A stretch of DNA of 64,000 nt. Source: Marinomonas mediterranea MMB-1 (GTDB lineage Bacteria; Pseudomonadota; Gammaproteobacteria; Pseudomonadales; Marinomonadaceae). The notes under the pieces are model-generated. The model saw nothing but the letters and a program-made list of their open reading frames with translations, was not told the DNA's origin and ran no database searches. The translations under genes were made by a program, and so were the position numbers. The stretch lies in contig NC_015276.1 of the NCBI RefSeq assembly GCF_000192865.1, forward strand, positions 2,604,001 to 2,668,000. Direction: 5' to 3'. This document shows positions 52,139 to 62,307 of the stretch, one piece after another. Positions within the stretch are counted from its first letter, which is position 1. Each line of letters starts with the position of its first letter.

Positions 52139-54902
52139 AGATCCTTCTTATGGGTCGGGGGCGCAAATGTACAGGCATCGGTTCTTGTATAATAAACTGA
52201 GTACGATTATCAATTCCGTCTACATTTTTTTTAATGAAGCTATCGTATCCTGGGCTGATGCTTAACTCATGGGAACGATGTACATCGGTATGCCACGCAA
52301 CGCCCTGCCAGTTTACTTCTTGAATTGTGCCAATTGGAAAGGTCTTTAAATATTTCCACAGTTTGGGTATGAAAGCATGGCTATGGAAATCTGTATTTTT
52401 AACTTTATCATAATCCTCTTCTAGCCATTCTATCCCCATGACGTGCCCTTGTTGCTTCATTCGCAACATGCTGAGCCCCGCTAAGCTAACGTTGACTGGG
52501 TAAATTCGGTAAAAGTAGTAATGGCCTCTCCACGCTTTGACGACTCCCGTCGCTCCGGCGTGACCGTCTGCATACTCACGTTCACATTGGGCACGCCATT
52601 CCTGCTCATATTGCTTTCTGATACGGTCACTGGTTATTTGACTGCCGGAACGGGGATGATACTCCTCCGATGCCCCGACCTTTTCTAACTCTCGGTTGTA
52701 ACTGGTTATGACAGGCACTTCATAGTATTCGGGCAGCTTGGTATTGAAGTATTGATCTCGGTAGGGGTAACCACCACCGACATCGGTATGACAACCCGGA
52801 AAAGCCTCTTCAAATATATTATCAGGACGCGCTCGGCCTTTCGTAAAGACTGAGGTCAGTGGGAAGTTTTTGCGGTATTCGTAACAAGCTGTAATCTGAT
52901 AAATACGTTTTGCCTGATGGGCTTTTAGGCTCAGTTCAAAGGGGTCATCGTCATCGTCTCCCGGCATGACAAACGAACCAACCGAATCAAACAACCCTAC
53001 AAAACGCACTGTGTGGCGACGATGGCGGTCTATTGATAAAGGCACTCGATCTTTATCGTATACAAAAGGTTCGGGCTGCCCTAATAAGTTGGGCTCAATG
53101 GTCGAGTCGATAGTGTTTTTCAAAGGTTTACCGTATCTTGCATATGCATAGTCGTATTCAGAACCTCCCGTATTTGGCGCTTCGTAATCTGGCAAGCCAG
53201 CTTGCAGAGCATTGACAAAATGGCGGGCTAACGCCGCTCCACGACTAAAGCCAAACACATCAAATTCGATATGGGTAATAGCGTGATAATGGCCTTCGTC
53301 CGATAAACTTTTTATTAACTTACGGTACGACTTAAGCAGTAATTGCCATTTGCAGTAGACGCTGCCTTCGTCCCCGAAGCCCGATACGCTGGAATTAAGA
53401 CACAGATCGTCGCCTTCGTCGATGATCGCCGCACGCGCTTCGGGCGTTAGATCGTCCAAATCCAGAGTGCCAATTCCTTGTATATAGATCTTATCGGAAC
53501 GTCCCGGAATAATAGGGTATAACTCGAACAACCGTGCCACATTGGTACGGCTGGTATCTCCTCGTTTCTCCTTATATTCGTCATTGATACGGTTTTGCCC
53601 TGTTCCGTCAAAGAATACACCAATCCTAAAGGTACGCTCAGGAAGGGAATGATCTGGTCCTGCTTCGTAATGCCATTGGCGAGGGTTAATACTCGGTACA
53701 GGGACAATAAGGGTTTGAGGCTGAGAAACAGGCGCTGTCAGAGTTCTTACAAGATTTTGTTGGCGTATTAAACGCACACCTTCATGCAATGTACGCCCTA
53801 ACGCGCGCAGCTCATGGAATGCTATGAGCTGGTTGTTCTCAGGGCGGCTCATTATCAAGCTTGCTTTTTGACAAAGAAGCGCAACGAGTACCGTCTCTTT
53901 GATCCACTCATCTGGCTTACTAATTTGATGGTGGCGGGCGGTGGAATACAGCGATTCCAAGAGGGATGGTTTGTCGAGTATGTAAATCAGATCCAAAAAA
54001 GCGTTGGCTAAATGCAACCCAACAGCAGGGCCTGAAGAATATTGGATTCCGAAACTTGAAGAAAGATAGTGGGAGAACGCATCAAGCGTTACCCCTTGCT
54101 CCAAACTCTGAATAAAGGCTTTTGTAAAACGTTCTGGCTTATAAATGCGCCTCTCGTTCCAGGTGATGCGCGCGTATTCAAAAGCGTTATGCAGAAGAGA
54201 CTCGTCTTTAAATAACGATTCATCCATATGGGATGAGTCACCCGGTTCAATCAATCCATTATCGATCAGGTGCAACCGTTGAACCTTTCTAGGCCAGTTA
54301 TGGTATGGCTTAGGCTGCAGCTCAACAATACGTTGCGAGAGAGCAGCCACCGTTTGTTCTATGGCTCTTCGGTGCTCTTGCCATTGCACTGATGTCACTG
54401 GTTCGCCTAACTCATAGGTGACATCGCCATCTTCCTGTAAGGGAATGCGAGAGGCTGATAAGCTTCCCCCTGTAAACGTCTGCTCGCCTGAGTGGATATG
54501 ATAGGGAACTTGTACTGTGCCCTCTCCAGGGTATTGGTAAGTCAGTTGCGCAAAATACTTGCTGCGATCACTAGGGGTGGGTATGACACCGGCGGCCTCG
54601 TTAGTCTGTGGGTACTCATCCCTGACATAGACGGGCGCAGGTCGATTTAGCTTTTCTCTGGGTTTGGCAGGCTTAGGGGAATCGCTGATTTCTTTTTGAC
54701 GTACTTCGTACACACGGCCAGATAAGGTCGGCTTGTGACGCTCTAAGAAGCGAACTTGACCGCCACTTTCAATAATAAAAAAGTGCAGGTGACTGAACTC
54801 AACCCTGAACTGATCCATCTGAGCGGGGTAGGCATAGGTAGCAACCCATTCAAGTGGATTAAGAGAATACCCTCGACTAAGGATAAAATCCCGGATACGC
54901 AC
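52125..54902 (-). CDS. Tle1-like T6SS phospholipase effector (DUF2235)
   Basis: The 925-aa protein has a DUF2235 alpha/beta-hydrolase: FRIGVFFDGTGQNR near residue 430, the nucleophile elbow FGFSRGAALARHF near 555 (GxSxG), LFDSVGSF near 640 (Asp) and GCHTDVGGGYPY near 715 (His). This set is that of Tle1 effectors, which hydrolyse phospholipids in the periplasm of rival cells. The N-terminal 400 residues have no family I can name. No vgrG, PAAR or other T6SS gene is in the window, so it is an orphan effector. The GTG start at 54902 lies 3 bases after an in-frame TAA that ends a 10-codon ORF with a good ribosome site. Confidence 0.8.
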   Translation of the reverse strand: MRIRDFILSRGYSLNPLEWVATYAYPAQMDQFRVEFSHLHFFIIESGGQVRFLERHKPTLSGRVYEVRQKEISDSPKPAKPREKLNRPAPVYVRDEYPQTNEAAGVIPTPSDRSKYFAQLTYQYPGEGTVQVPYHIHSGEQTFTGGSLSASRIPLQEDGDVTYELGEPVTSVQWQEHRRAIEQTVAALSQRIVELQPKPYHNWPRKVQRLHLIDNGLIEPGDSSHMDESLFKDESLLHNAFEYARITWNERRIYKPERFTKAFIQSLEQGVTLDAFSHYLSSSFGIQYSSGPAVGLHLANAFLDLIYILDKPSLLESLYSTARHHQISKPDEWIKETVLVALLCQKASLIMSRPENNQLIAFHELRALGRTLHEGVRLIRQQNLVRTLTAPVSQPQTLIVPVPSINPRQWHYEAGPDHSLPERTFRIGVFFDGTGQNRINDEYKEKRGDTSRTNVARLFELYPIIPGRSDKIYIQGIGTLDLDDLTPEARAAIIDEGDDLCLNSSVSGFGDEGSVYCKWQLLLKSYRKLIKSLSDEGHYHAITHIEFDVFGFSRGAALARHFVNALQAGLPDYEAPNTGGSEYDYAYARYGKPLKNTIDSTIEPNLLGQPEPFVYDKDRVPLSIDRHRRHTVRFVGLFDSVGSFVMPGDDDDDPFELSLKAHQAKRIYQITACYEYRKNFPLTSVFTKGRARPDNIFEEAFPGCHTDVGGGYPYRDQYFNTKLPEYYEVPVITSYNRELEKVGASEEYHPRSGSQITSDRIRKQYEQEWRAQCEREYADGHAGATGVVKAWRGHYYFYRIYPVNVSLAGLSMLRMKQQGHVMGIEWLEEDYDKVKNTDFHSHAFIPKLWKYLKTFPIGTIQEVNWQGVAWHTDVHRSHELSISPGYDSFIKKNVDGIDNRTQFIIQEPMPVHLRPRPIRRIFDND

Positions 54903-54905
54903 GGG

Positions 54906-54938
54906 TTAAGCGGAAACATCCTGTTTCTTGCGTGACAT
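54906..54938 (-). other. Ten-codon ORF in frame with Tle1, ended by TAA
   Basis: AAAGGATGT precedes an ATG at 54938 that reads MSRKKQDVSA and TAA. The TAA is in the frame of the Tle1 gene, which can restart at a GTG one codon later. Either this is a nonsense mutation in the true start region of the effector, or it is a coupled leader that sets a low translation rate. Confidence 0.45.
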
Positions 54939-55168
54939 GTTACATCCTTTATGTCGCGTTTAAGCTGCTGATCTTACAGGATCAGCACTGTGTATAAAAT
55001 TTCATTGATTTTGTGAGCGCGAGATTTTGCCTTGTCGAGACGGTGCCTGTCAAATAAGATGCTTGCTCGGTATCTAACCTGGTCAAACGTAAGAGATTGA
55101 ATGTTAGAGCGATTAAGGCGAGGGAATTCCTACTCGTTACTACCCTTACTAACAATCACACTGTTATT

Positions 55169-56290
55169 TTAAAGTTCCGCTAATTGATAGATTTTGTCTG
55201 ACTGCTTTACATTATATTTAGCAGGAATAGCCTTCATTGATAGGTTTCTCAGTGCTCTGGCAATTGGATTTTGAATCTGTGACATCATTCCAAACTTCCA
55301 ACTTAAATTTACAATCATGTCTGCCTTAGCTTTTCTTACGCCTTGATATTTAGAGAAAGCAACAGCAGCGTCGTATTGACTGATGTAGTGGCTAAGTACA
55401 TAAGCGTCTTCTATTGCTTGGCATGCACCTTGGCCCATGTTAGGTGTCGTGGCGTGAGCGGCGTCCCCCAATAGACAAACGTTACCTTTAAACCAAGAAG
55501 AGATCGGCTTCAAATCGTAGATATCACTTTTAAATATTTTGTCAGCCTTTGTCGCCGATATGACGCTATTTACGACTGGATCGTAATCTTGAAAATACGC
55601 CAATAAATCGCTCTTTTCGATCTGATCATGGCCATTATGTAAAGCGTACCAATACACTTCGTTTTTAGAAATGTTAACAAAGCCAAACCTAGAACCTTTC
55701 CCCCACAACTCGTTCAATTCCGTGTCGAATTGCATTGGTAATTTTGCATTTGAGATTCCTCTCCAACAGACCTGATTTGGGCTACGAATAACGCTTCTGT
55801 CGAACGTTTTTTTCCTAATCATTGATTGAATGCCATCAGCCGCAATAACGACATCAAACACGCTTTTATCACCATCGGAAAATACGATTGTGTTCCTTTC
55901 GCCTGTTTTGAAGTCGACGACTTTTTTGTTGAGGTTGAGACATTTCGTTTGAAGCTTATCAATTAAAAATCGCTGTAAAATACCACGCTGAATCGCAACG
56001 CTATTGGCGCCATACTTTCTATCAAAATGCAGCGTTTCAATTCTATTGAGGACCTCTAATTTTTCAGTGGCAATGTTAATCGAGGTTAACGGGTTACCTA
56101 AATCAGTGAGTGATTCTTTAAATCCCAATTTATCAAAGACCTGCATGGCATTGTGAGCCAAAATAATACCAGCACCAATAGGCTTTATTTCTGGAGATTG
56201 TTCAAAAACCTGAACTGAAACACCAAGCTTTTCTAAAAACAATGCCGTAGTCAGTCCGCCGATCCCTGCTCCCACTATCGCAACGCTCAT
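55169..56290 (-). CDS. FAD-dependent monooxygenase (salicylate/urate hydroxylase-like)
   Basis: The protein (about 373 aa) is a class A flavin monooxygenase: GxGxxG in VAIVGAGIGGLTTALFL (residues 3-19), the DG motif DVVIAADGIQSMIR near 150, and the FAD-binding GD motif LLGDAAHATTPNMGQGACQA near 280-299. The group includes salicylate 1-hydroxylases, urate hydroxylases and zeaxanthin-epoxidase-like enzymes. The substrate is not clear. The ATG at 56290 with GAGGAT upstream is preferred over 56326. A broken TAXI binding protein gene lies in divergent position, as if this was once part of another aromatic uptake and oxidation unit. Confidence 0.82.
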   Translation of the reverse strand: MSVAIVGAGIGGLTTALFLEKLGVSVQVFEQSPEIKPIGAGIILAHNAMQVFDKLGFKESLTDLGNPLTSINIATEKLEVLNRIETLHFDRKYGANSVAIQRGILQRFLIDKLQTKCLNLNKKVVDFKTGERNTIVFSDGDKSVFDVVIAADGIQSMIRKKTFDRSVIRSPNQVCWRGISNAKLPMQFDTELNELWGKGSRFGFVNISKNEVYWYALHNGHDQIEKSDLLAYFQDYDPVVNSVISATKADKIFKSDIYDLKPISSWFKGNVCLLGDAAHATTPNMGQGACQAIEDAYVLSHYISQYDAAVAFSKYQGVRKAKADMIVNLSWKFGMMSQIQNPIARALRNLSMKAIPAKYNVKQSDKIYQLAEL

Positions 56291-56371
56291 CTTTTCATCC
56301 TCAATATTTAAAACATGTCTATCCATTACAAGTTATACGATAGCACAGCCATTATTGTCTGACTTTAAAGA

Positions 56372-56419
56372 AGGTGAGAACAAGTCTACTGGCTTCAGCG
56401 TGTGGACTCATTCTCACCT
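56372..56419. repeat. Minimal MITE, 48 bp
   Basis: AGGTGAGAACAAGTC (56372-56386) and GACTCATTCTCACCT (56405-56419) form an inverted pair with two mismatches. The sequence between, TACTGGCTTCAGCGTGTG, matches the right part of the 265-bp MITE. It is an internally deleted copy or a solo end that gained an inverted partner. Confidence 0.65.
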
Positions 56420-56607
56420 ATATTACGTCTTAGATATTTTTAATATTTCATTAATTTCGTATTTTTAATGGATCAGATCAACTAAAAGACAAGCTTGTAC
56501 TAGTACTAAAATCACATTCATTAAAAGTAATTGAAGGTAACGCACCTTCTTAGATATAAAAATAAGAAACCTAGATATAAAAAAATAAAAATCGCTTCGG
56601 AGTCATT

Positions 56608-57575
56608 ATGTTAAAAGTCTATAAACCGCTTTTCTGCGCGACCATCACCTCTCTGATCTTATGCAACAGCGCATTCGCCACAGAGAACATATCCATTGCA
56701 TCGACACCAAAAGGTTCTGTATGGAACACCATGAGTAACGCAATCTCCAAAGTAACCCATGACAAAACAGGTATGACAACATCCGTTCAGGCGCTTAGCG
56801 GTTATCAAACCATAACCGACGCGGTGCAGAATGAAACCGCAGATTTCGCCATCAATGATGTTAACGACGCCATGATTGCTCGTGAAGGAAAAGGGATTTA
56901 TCACGGTATAAAACATACAAACTTACGCATAGCGACACGCATTAGCCCTCTGCAAATTGGTATCTTTGTACGTACCGATTCCGACATTCATTCTATTGCA
57001 GATTTAAGAGGGAAAATAGTCGCCTCGGGCTGGAATGGGTTTCCGCTCGGCAGAACCCACATGTCAGCCATATTGGCAACCAGTGGGTTAGATTGGGATG
57101 CAGTAGAGGAAGTTCCCGTTCACAGCATTCTTGATGCAGCCGATGCACTCGCCGAGGATAAAGTAGACGCCACCAATTTGGCTGTTGGCGGCCCTAAGGT
57201 CGCTTAAATTGATAAATTAGTGGGTGGCGTAAAATTCCTTGCGGTTGATACAAGTCTATTTGCTAAAGCGGCCATGCAATCCGTTAGCCCTGCATTTTAT
57301 TTCACCCAAGTATCACCTGCACCGCATTTTATTGGCATTCAAGAACCCATGTCTATGGTTACGTGGGACAATGTCCTACTGGTTGGTGCCAACGTACCGG
57401 ATGAAACCGTCTTAAATCTATTAATGAAAACAAAGACGCGTTAATCAAGCTGTTTCCGGGCTTTAGAGCAATGACAACCGATGCGCCAACCCCCGCATAC
57501 CCAAGTTTGAATTATCATCCCGGCGCAACACGCTACTTTTACAGAAAAAGGCCTTTAAAGAAATGTGTTTATAGA
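56608..57575 (+). pseudogene. TAXI-family TRAP solute-binding protein, broken
   Basis: The sequence parallels the intact protein at 43159-44139: signal peptide, IASTPKGSVWNTMSNAISKV, GKIVASGWNGFPLGRTH. At 57205 TAA stands where the other copy has GAA (after GGPKVA). The frame goes on with GGVKFLAVDTS to about 57410 and then shifts; the next frame reads NKDALIKLFPGFRAM and LNYHPGATRYF. One nonsense codon and one frameshift make it inactive. There is no permease gene next to it. Confidence 0.9.
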
Positions 57576-57586
57576 TAGATAACACA

Positions 57587-59350
57587 TTAGCTTACGTGAT
57601 ACACAAAACGATGCTTGCCAGTACGCTTGGAGTGATACATGGCAGCATCGGCAATTTTAAGCAGCTCATCAAGATCATCCGTATGATTCGGATAAGAGGC
57701 AGCACCAATGCTAATACCAACATGAGCCTGATCGCCTTCTATCTGATACGGTTGCTTTACACTTTGAAGAATTTTATGCGCAATGTTTTCGGCCTCCGTT
57801 TCATGGATTACATCCGGCAAAATAATCACGAACTCATCACCACCTATTCGCCCGACGACGTCCCCTTCTCGAACACTGTGTTTCAGGCGCTCACTTACTT
57901 GCCTCAATAATTCATCGCCTGCCTGATGACCTAAATCGTCGTTGACCTTTTTGAACCCATCTAGGTCCGCAAACATGGCCGTCAAGCCTCGTTGTTCATC
58001 TTCTGCTAACGTGTCGCTAATATACGACATGATGTAGTCTCTATTAGGCAGTCCGGTCAATGTATCGTGCTTTGCCATGTGGCTAAGTCGCTCTCTTAAG
58101 GCTTCTCGCTCTATCGCAAAGTTTTTAAACTCAATAAGTGCTAACGCCATAGAGCCCACCTCATCTTTACGCTGATTCACTGAGATATTGACGGACAAGT
58201 CATTCTTGGCAAGCTTCTTCATGGCCTCCGTCATAGACATAATGGGCGACGATAAATCGGCAGACAGCAGATAGCCAACTAACGCAATGGCAGTAGCAAT
58301 AATACCGCCCGCCAATAGCAACAATCTATTCAATTCAAATACGGGTTCCAATACTTCATATTCGTCCACTTCGGCTAAAATCGCCCAACGATGCCCCATC
58401 ACATCAAATGGTTTATAGGCTGAAAAAACCCGTTCGTTGCGATAATCCAACGCCACCGTGACGCCCTCTTCTCCCTTTAATGCGCTGTTTACTGGCGAGG
58501 TGTTTACTTCAATTTGTAAAATACTACGACCTTCAAAAAAACGTGAATTACTTCTCATCAAGTGGTCTTTCCCTACGAGATAAGTTTCACCAGTGTTTCC
58601 CATTCCAGCTTGAACATGCATGACTTTGTCTAGCTTTTCAATCGACAACTGAACCACAAACACACCAAGTAATTGACTATCATCGTCCGTCACAGCCGTC
58701 GCAATAAAGCCAGCCGGTGCATTCTGGCTTGGTGTATGAGGAGAGAAATCCGAAAAACGTAATGTCGACGAAGGGTGCTCTATTACCTTGTTAAACACAT
58801 CCGCTAACCCACTATTTGACCAAGGGCCATCTTTAAGGTTCGTTGCAAAATCATTTTCTTTTTTGGCTGTGTAGATCACATCCCCACGCTTGTTTATCAA
58901 AAAAACATCGTAGAACGCCCCAGCCTCGATAAAAGCGGTGAAATCTGCGTGGTTTTCCTCATGAGACGTTGAATACAGTGAACCATCTTCCGCTCGCAAC
59001 AAGCTGGCTTCACGGCCCTTAGGAAAAGGGTTCAGCGTGATATATTGAGTTTGTAGGTAAGTCATTTTGTCGTCAGGCAGCTGCTCCCACGCCTGACCGA
59101 AATCTCGCAAAGCACGTTTCACAAGGTGGCTATTGGAATGGTAGACAATATCTCTCTGGATGGTGTCAAAGTAATGATCAAGAGAAGATTTCCTAGATTC
59201 TAGCAACGCATATAGCTTAGATTCGGCTTGATCCTCTATTGCTTCGACTGCATGATAGTACGCCACCACCCCCGTCGTAAGCGCAGAAATAAGCGCGAAG
59301 ATAATCATTACCAAAGGCAGTTTATGGGTAATTCTCATGTCTTTAAGCAA
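57587..59350 (-). CDS. Diguanylate cyclase with periplasmic Cache-type sensor
   Basis: The 587-aa protein has TM1 at about residues 13-32, an extracytoplasmic dCache-like sensor to about 335, TM2 at about 343-364, HAMP to about 415, and a GGDEF domain from about 430 on. The active-site motif is canonical (VGRIGGDEFVIILPD), and the metal site DLDGFKKVNDDLGHQAGD is complete. An inhibitory RxxD site may be in LKHSVREGD. It should make cyclic di-GMP in response to an outside ligand. It is divergent from a GGDEF-EAL gene 495 bp away. Confidence 0.92.
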   Translation of the reverse strand: MLKDMRITHKLPLVMIIFALISALTTGVVAYYHAVEAIEDQAESKLYALLESRKSSLDHYFDTIQRDIVYHSNSHLVKRALRDFGQAWEQLPDDKMTYLQTQYITLNPFPKGREASLLRAEDGSLYSTSHEENHADFTAFIEAGAFYDVFLINKRGDVIYTAKKENDFATNLKDGPWSNSGLADVFNKVIEHPSSTLRFSDFSPHTPSQNAPAGFIATAVTDDDSQLLGVFVVQLSIEKLDKVMHVQAGMGNTGETYLVGKDHLMRSNSRFFEGRSILQIEVNTSPVNSALKGEEGVTVALDYRNERVFSAYKPFDVMGHRWAILAEVDEYEVLEPVFELNRLLLLAGGIIATAIALVGYLLSADLSSPIMSMTEAMKKLAKNDLSVNISVNQRKDEVGSMALALIEFKNFAIEREALRERLSHMAKHDTLTGLPNRDYIMSYISDTLAEDEQRGLTAMFADLDGFKKVNDDLGHQAGDELLRQVSERLKHSVREGDVVGRIGGDEFVIILPDVIHETEAENIAHKILQSVKQPYQIEGDQAHVGISIGAASYPNHTDDLDELLKIADAAMYHSKRTGKHRFVYHVS

Positions 59351-59844
59351 ACGGAAAAACCTCTATACGATTTATGCTATAAGTGAGCATTTTCTCACTT
59401 TACTCGACACTTAAACGTGTCTTTTTGCTATCAGTGTACAACGTTTTGTGAAGCATCTTTTTAGCCACACTGAGAGAAAACGGGCTCAAAAAAAGCAGTG
59501 GACATGGGACATTAGAACTGTCGATCGGTAGCAACAAGCTAAAGCGTTCGAAAAAAACAATACGCCGAAAGCAATTTCAATACGTAGTATAGCTCACGTA
59601 AAGTTACGAGATTTTACGCTTATTTCCCTTTAAAAAAGAGAACTTAGGCTAAAACTTAGACGATAAAATCATTGCTGCACGCCACATATATTAAAGGAAC
59701 TCATTGACATTATTTGATGTCACAAGCGGATCACTTATTAGACAATAGCAAAAACCACACTCCCATAAACCTTACGTTAAGCTTTGAGTTATGTAGTCCA
59801 ACAGGTGTATCAAGGTTATGGTTTACAACGGAAGCGGGGAACGA
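59351..59844. promoter_or_regulatory. Divergent control region between two cyclic-di-GMP genes
   Basis: This AT-rich region of about 490 bases has no supported gene. It should hold both promoters. A small palindrome, TGACAT-TATTTG-ATGTCA, lies at 59705-59722, about 120 bases before the GGDEF-EAL gene. Confidence 0.4.
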
Positions 59845-62199
59845 ATGACTTCTATTAAAAAGAACATCTGGCTCACCTTTTACATCACCGCAACAATATG
59901 GCTCCTCTTTTTTGGCGCCGCGACGTATGTCAGCTACCAAACGGTCTACGATGAGTACACTGCAGAGCAGAAGAAGTTAATGACGTTAACGTCCAATTCG
60001 CTGCAATCCTTGTTTCGCCAGTACGAAGTTCTTTTGGATCTGATAACAAAGGAAATGAAGATCGAGAACGGTCTCCCAGACAAGCGCAAGGCACAAGCAA
60101 TTATGGATACCATCATTGACGTTGATCCATCCATGGTTGGGGTTGGCCTTTTTACGCCCGACGGCGAAGCTTATGTCGCATCATCAGGGATTACACTCCC
60201 ACCAAAATTTAATATTTTAGCGCAAAAAGAAAACAGAGAAAGTTTCCTTCGAACTCTAAAAGAAGAGCACATGGTATTGGGGAGAACCTATCAAAGCAAA
60301 GTGCTCAATACGATTGCTTTTCCGCTACGTAAAGCCATGAGAGACAAAGACGGCAAGGTTGTCTTTGTCCTGTCTACCGTTGTCGACCTTAATAAAGCGT
60401 TTGATTTTCTGATCAACAAGAAAAACACCCAATTTAGTAGTGACCTCTACATATTCAGAGAGCACGACCATTATTTTCAGATGGTTCTGACTAAAGGCCT
60501 CGTAGACCCGTCAATTTACAGTTACCAGATTCCCGATAGTGAACGAAGCCGTGCGATTGAATCATTAGAATCTGAGTTGGGTATTTCCTATCAGACGATA
60601 AAAGATAAAGAGTTAGACATTATTATCGACAGCCACCAGCCAACGTTAGACGCAAACAATCCATCTGACGAAAATACTAAAGCGGTCAGCAAATACATAC
60701 CTGACTATGGTTTGTGGGTCGAAGCCAAAATCGATGACGCGTCGATACGTAGCCTGTTTTTAAATAAAGCAAAGACGCTCATTATCGTCTTTGTTGGTTC
60801 ATTGCTCTTTATTTTTATACTGTTTCGCGGCATCGCAATCAGTGAACAGAGGAAAAAAGCCGCCCTGCAGTATCAGGCAAATCATGATTACCTTACCGAA
60901 TTACATAATCGATATTACCTAGATCAACAGCTAGTCCGATCCGGTACTGAAACACCCTTTTTTATGATCTTCATCGATCTGGACAACTTCAAAGCCATAA
61001 ACGACGGTTATGGGCATGAGTTAGGCGACAAAGTTCTCAAAAGCGTTGCCCAGCGACTTAAAGTATTTGTTAGCGACAGCGATTTACTAATCCGATATAG
61101 CGGCGACGAATTTATCATCGTCGTCTACAACGAAATACATCAAACGATCGTGACACGATGTGAGAACATTCTGTCGAGTTTTGAACAGCCTTGCGTCATA
61201 GACGATTACAGCTTCGTACTCAGTGCCAGTATAGGCGTCGCGGCGTATCCAGAAGATGGTACCGATCTGGATGAACTCAAACGTTATGCGGATCTCGCTA
61301 TGTACGAGTCTAAAAAAACACTTAACACGATTACGTTTTTCCAAGAGGACTTTAGAGAAGCTTATAAGTATCGAGCCCAAATGGAACAAGAGCTTAAACA
61401 GGCAATCGTACTCGACGAATTTTATATGGTGTATCAACCTCAAATAATGCGAAACGGCGGTCTGTTTGGCGTTGAAGCGTTGGTTCGCTGGGAAAACAAA
61501 ACACTCGGAATGGTGCCGCCCGACAAATTCATTCCAGTCGCCGAATCGAGTGGTGCCATACTAGCGATTGGCGACTTTATTATAGAAAGATCCTTTCAAG
61601 ACATTGTGGAAGTGCAGCGTGATACTGGCATTAACATCTCAGTTTCTATCAATATTTCGATCAAGCAATTTCAACACAAACACTTTCTCAATAAGCTGGT
61701 TAAGCTTATTGAGAAACATGCTTTCATCTATGTCGAGCTTGTCTTGGAAGTAACCGAAAATCTATTCATTGATGATGTGATCGGCATCCAAGCGATTATG
61801 CATAAAATCAAGAGCAAGGGCATTCGGATATCGCTTGATGATTTCGGTACAGGGTATTCTTCCCTTAGTTTATTAAGCCACCTCCCTATCGACGAACTTA
61901 AAATCGATAAAAGCTTTATCTCAGAAATCACAACCGACCCAAAAACACGCGCAATGGTAGAAGGCATTATAGCCATTGCTCAGCAACTCAACTTCACAAC
62001 CGTCGTGGAAGGTGTCGAGACAGAAGAACAGCGCCAAATACTACAAAGCCTTGAATGTGATATCTTCCAAGGTTACCACTTTTCCAAACCGCTCAAAGTA
62101 CATGACCTCAAAACATTCATTCAGTCACCGACTGTTATTGTGTCTCCTACTCCACCGGGTATTTCTCCACCGGATACGTCTCCACCACACAATGAATAA
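59845..62199 (+). CDS. GGDEF-EAL protein with periplasmic sensor
   Basis: The protein (784 aa) has TM1 at about residues 8-32, a Cache/CHASE-like sensor to about 315, and TM2 near 318-338. The GGDEF domain follows with SGDEF (RYSGDEFIIV), where the first Gly of the motif is replaced by Ser; such sites are often still active. The EAL domain has GVEALVRWENK, DDFGTGYSSLSLL and the loop-6 metal ligands, and looks catalytically competent. Net phosphodiesterase activity is likely, perhaps with GTP sensing by the GGDEF part. A proline-rich tail (SPTPPGISPPDTSPP) is unusual. The ATG at 59845 is preferred by position relative to TM1; 59818 is also open. Confidence 0.88.
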   Translation: MTSIKKNIWLTFYITATIWLLFFGAATYVSYQTVYDEYTAEQKKLMTLTSNSLQSLFRQYEVLLDLITKEMKIENGLPDKRKAQAIMDTIIDVDPSMVGVGLFTPDGEAYVASSGITLPPKFNILAQKENRESFLRTLKEEHMVLGRTYQSKVLNTIAFPLRKAMRDKDGKVVFVLSTVVDLNKAFDFLINKKNTQFSSDLYIFREHDHYFQMVLTKGLVDPSIYSYQIPDSERSRAIESLESELGISYQTIKDKELDIIIDSHQPTLDANNPSDENTKAVSKYIPDYGLWVEAKIDDASIRSLFLNKAKTLIIVFVGSLLFIFILFRGIAISEQRKKAALQYQANHDYLTELHNRYYLDQQLVRSGTETPFFMIFIDLDNFKAINDGYGHELGDKVLKSVAQRLKVFVSDSDLLIRYSGDEFIIVVYNEIHQTIVTRCENILSSFEQPCVIDDYSFVLSASIGVAAYPEDGTDLDELKRYADLAMYESKKTLNTITFFQEDFREAYKYRAQMEQELKQAIVLDEFYMVYQPQIMRNGGLFGVEALVRWENKTLGMVPPDKFIPVAESSGAILAIGDFIIERSFQDIVEVQRDTGINISVSINISIKQFQHKHFLNKLVKLIEKHAFIYVELVLEVTENLFIDDVIGIQAIMHKIKSKGIRISLDDFGTGYSSLSLLSHLPIDELKIDKSFISEITTDPKTRAMVEGIIAIAQQLNFTTVVEGVETEEQRQILQSLECDIFQGYHFSKPLKVHDLKTFIQSPTVIVSPTPPGISPPDTSPPHNE

Positions 62200-62307
62200 A
62201 CATTTTCAGTGGCAGCGCTAGTTAGACGTGTTACATCACCTTAAATAGCAGCCATGTTAATTCTCTAGGCTCCCGACTCACATCTTGTGGGCCGAGAGAC
62301 TCGCTAG

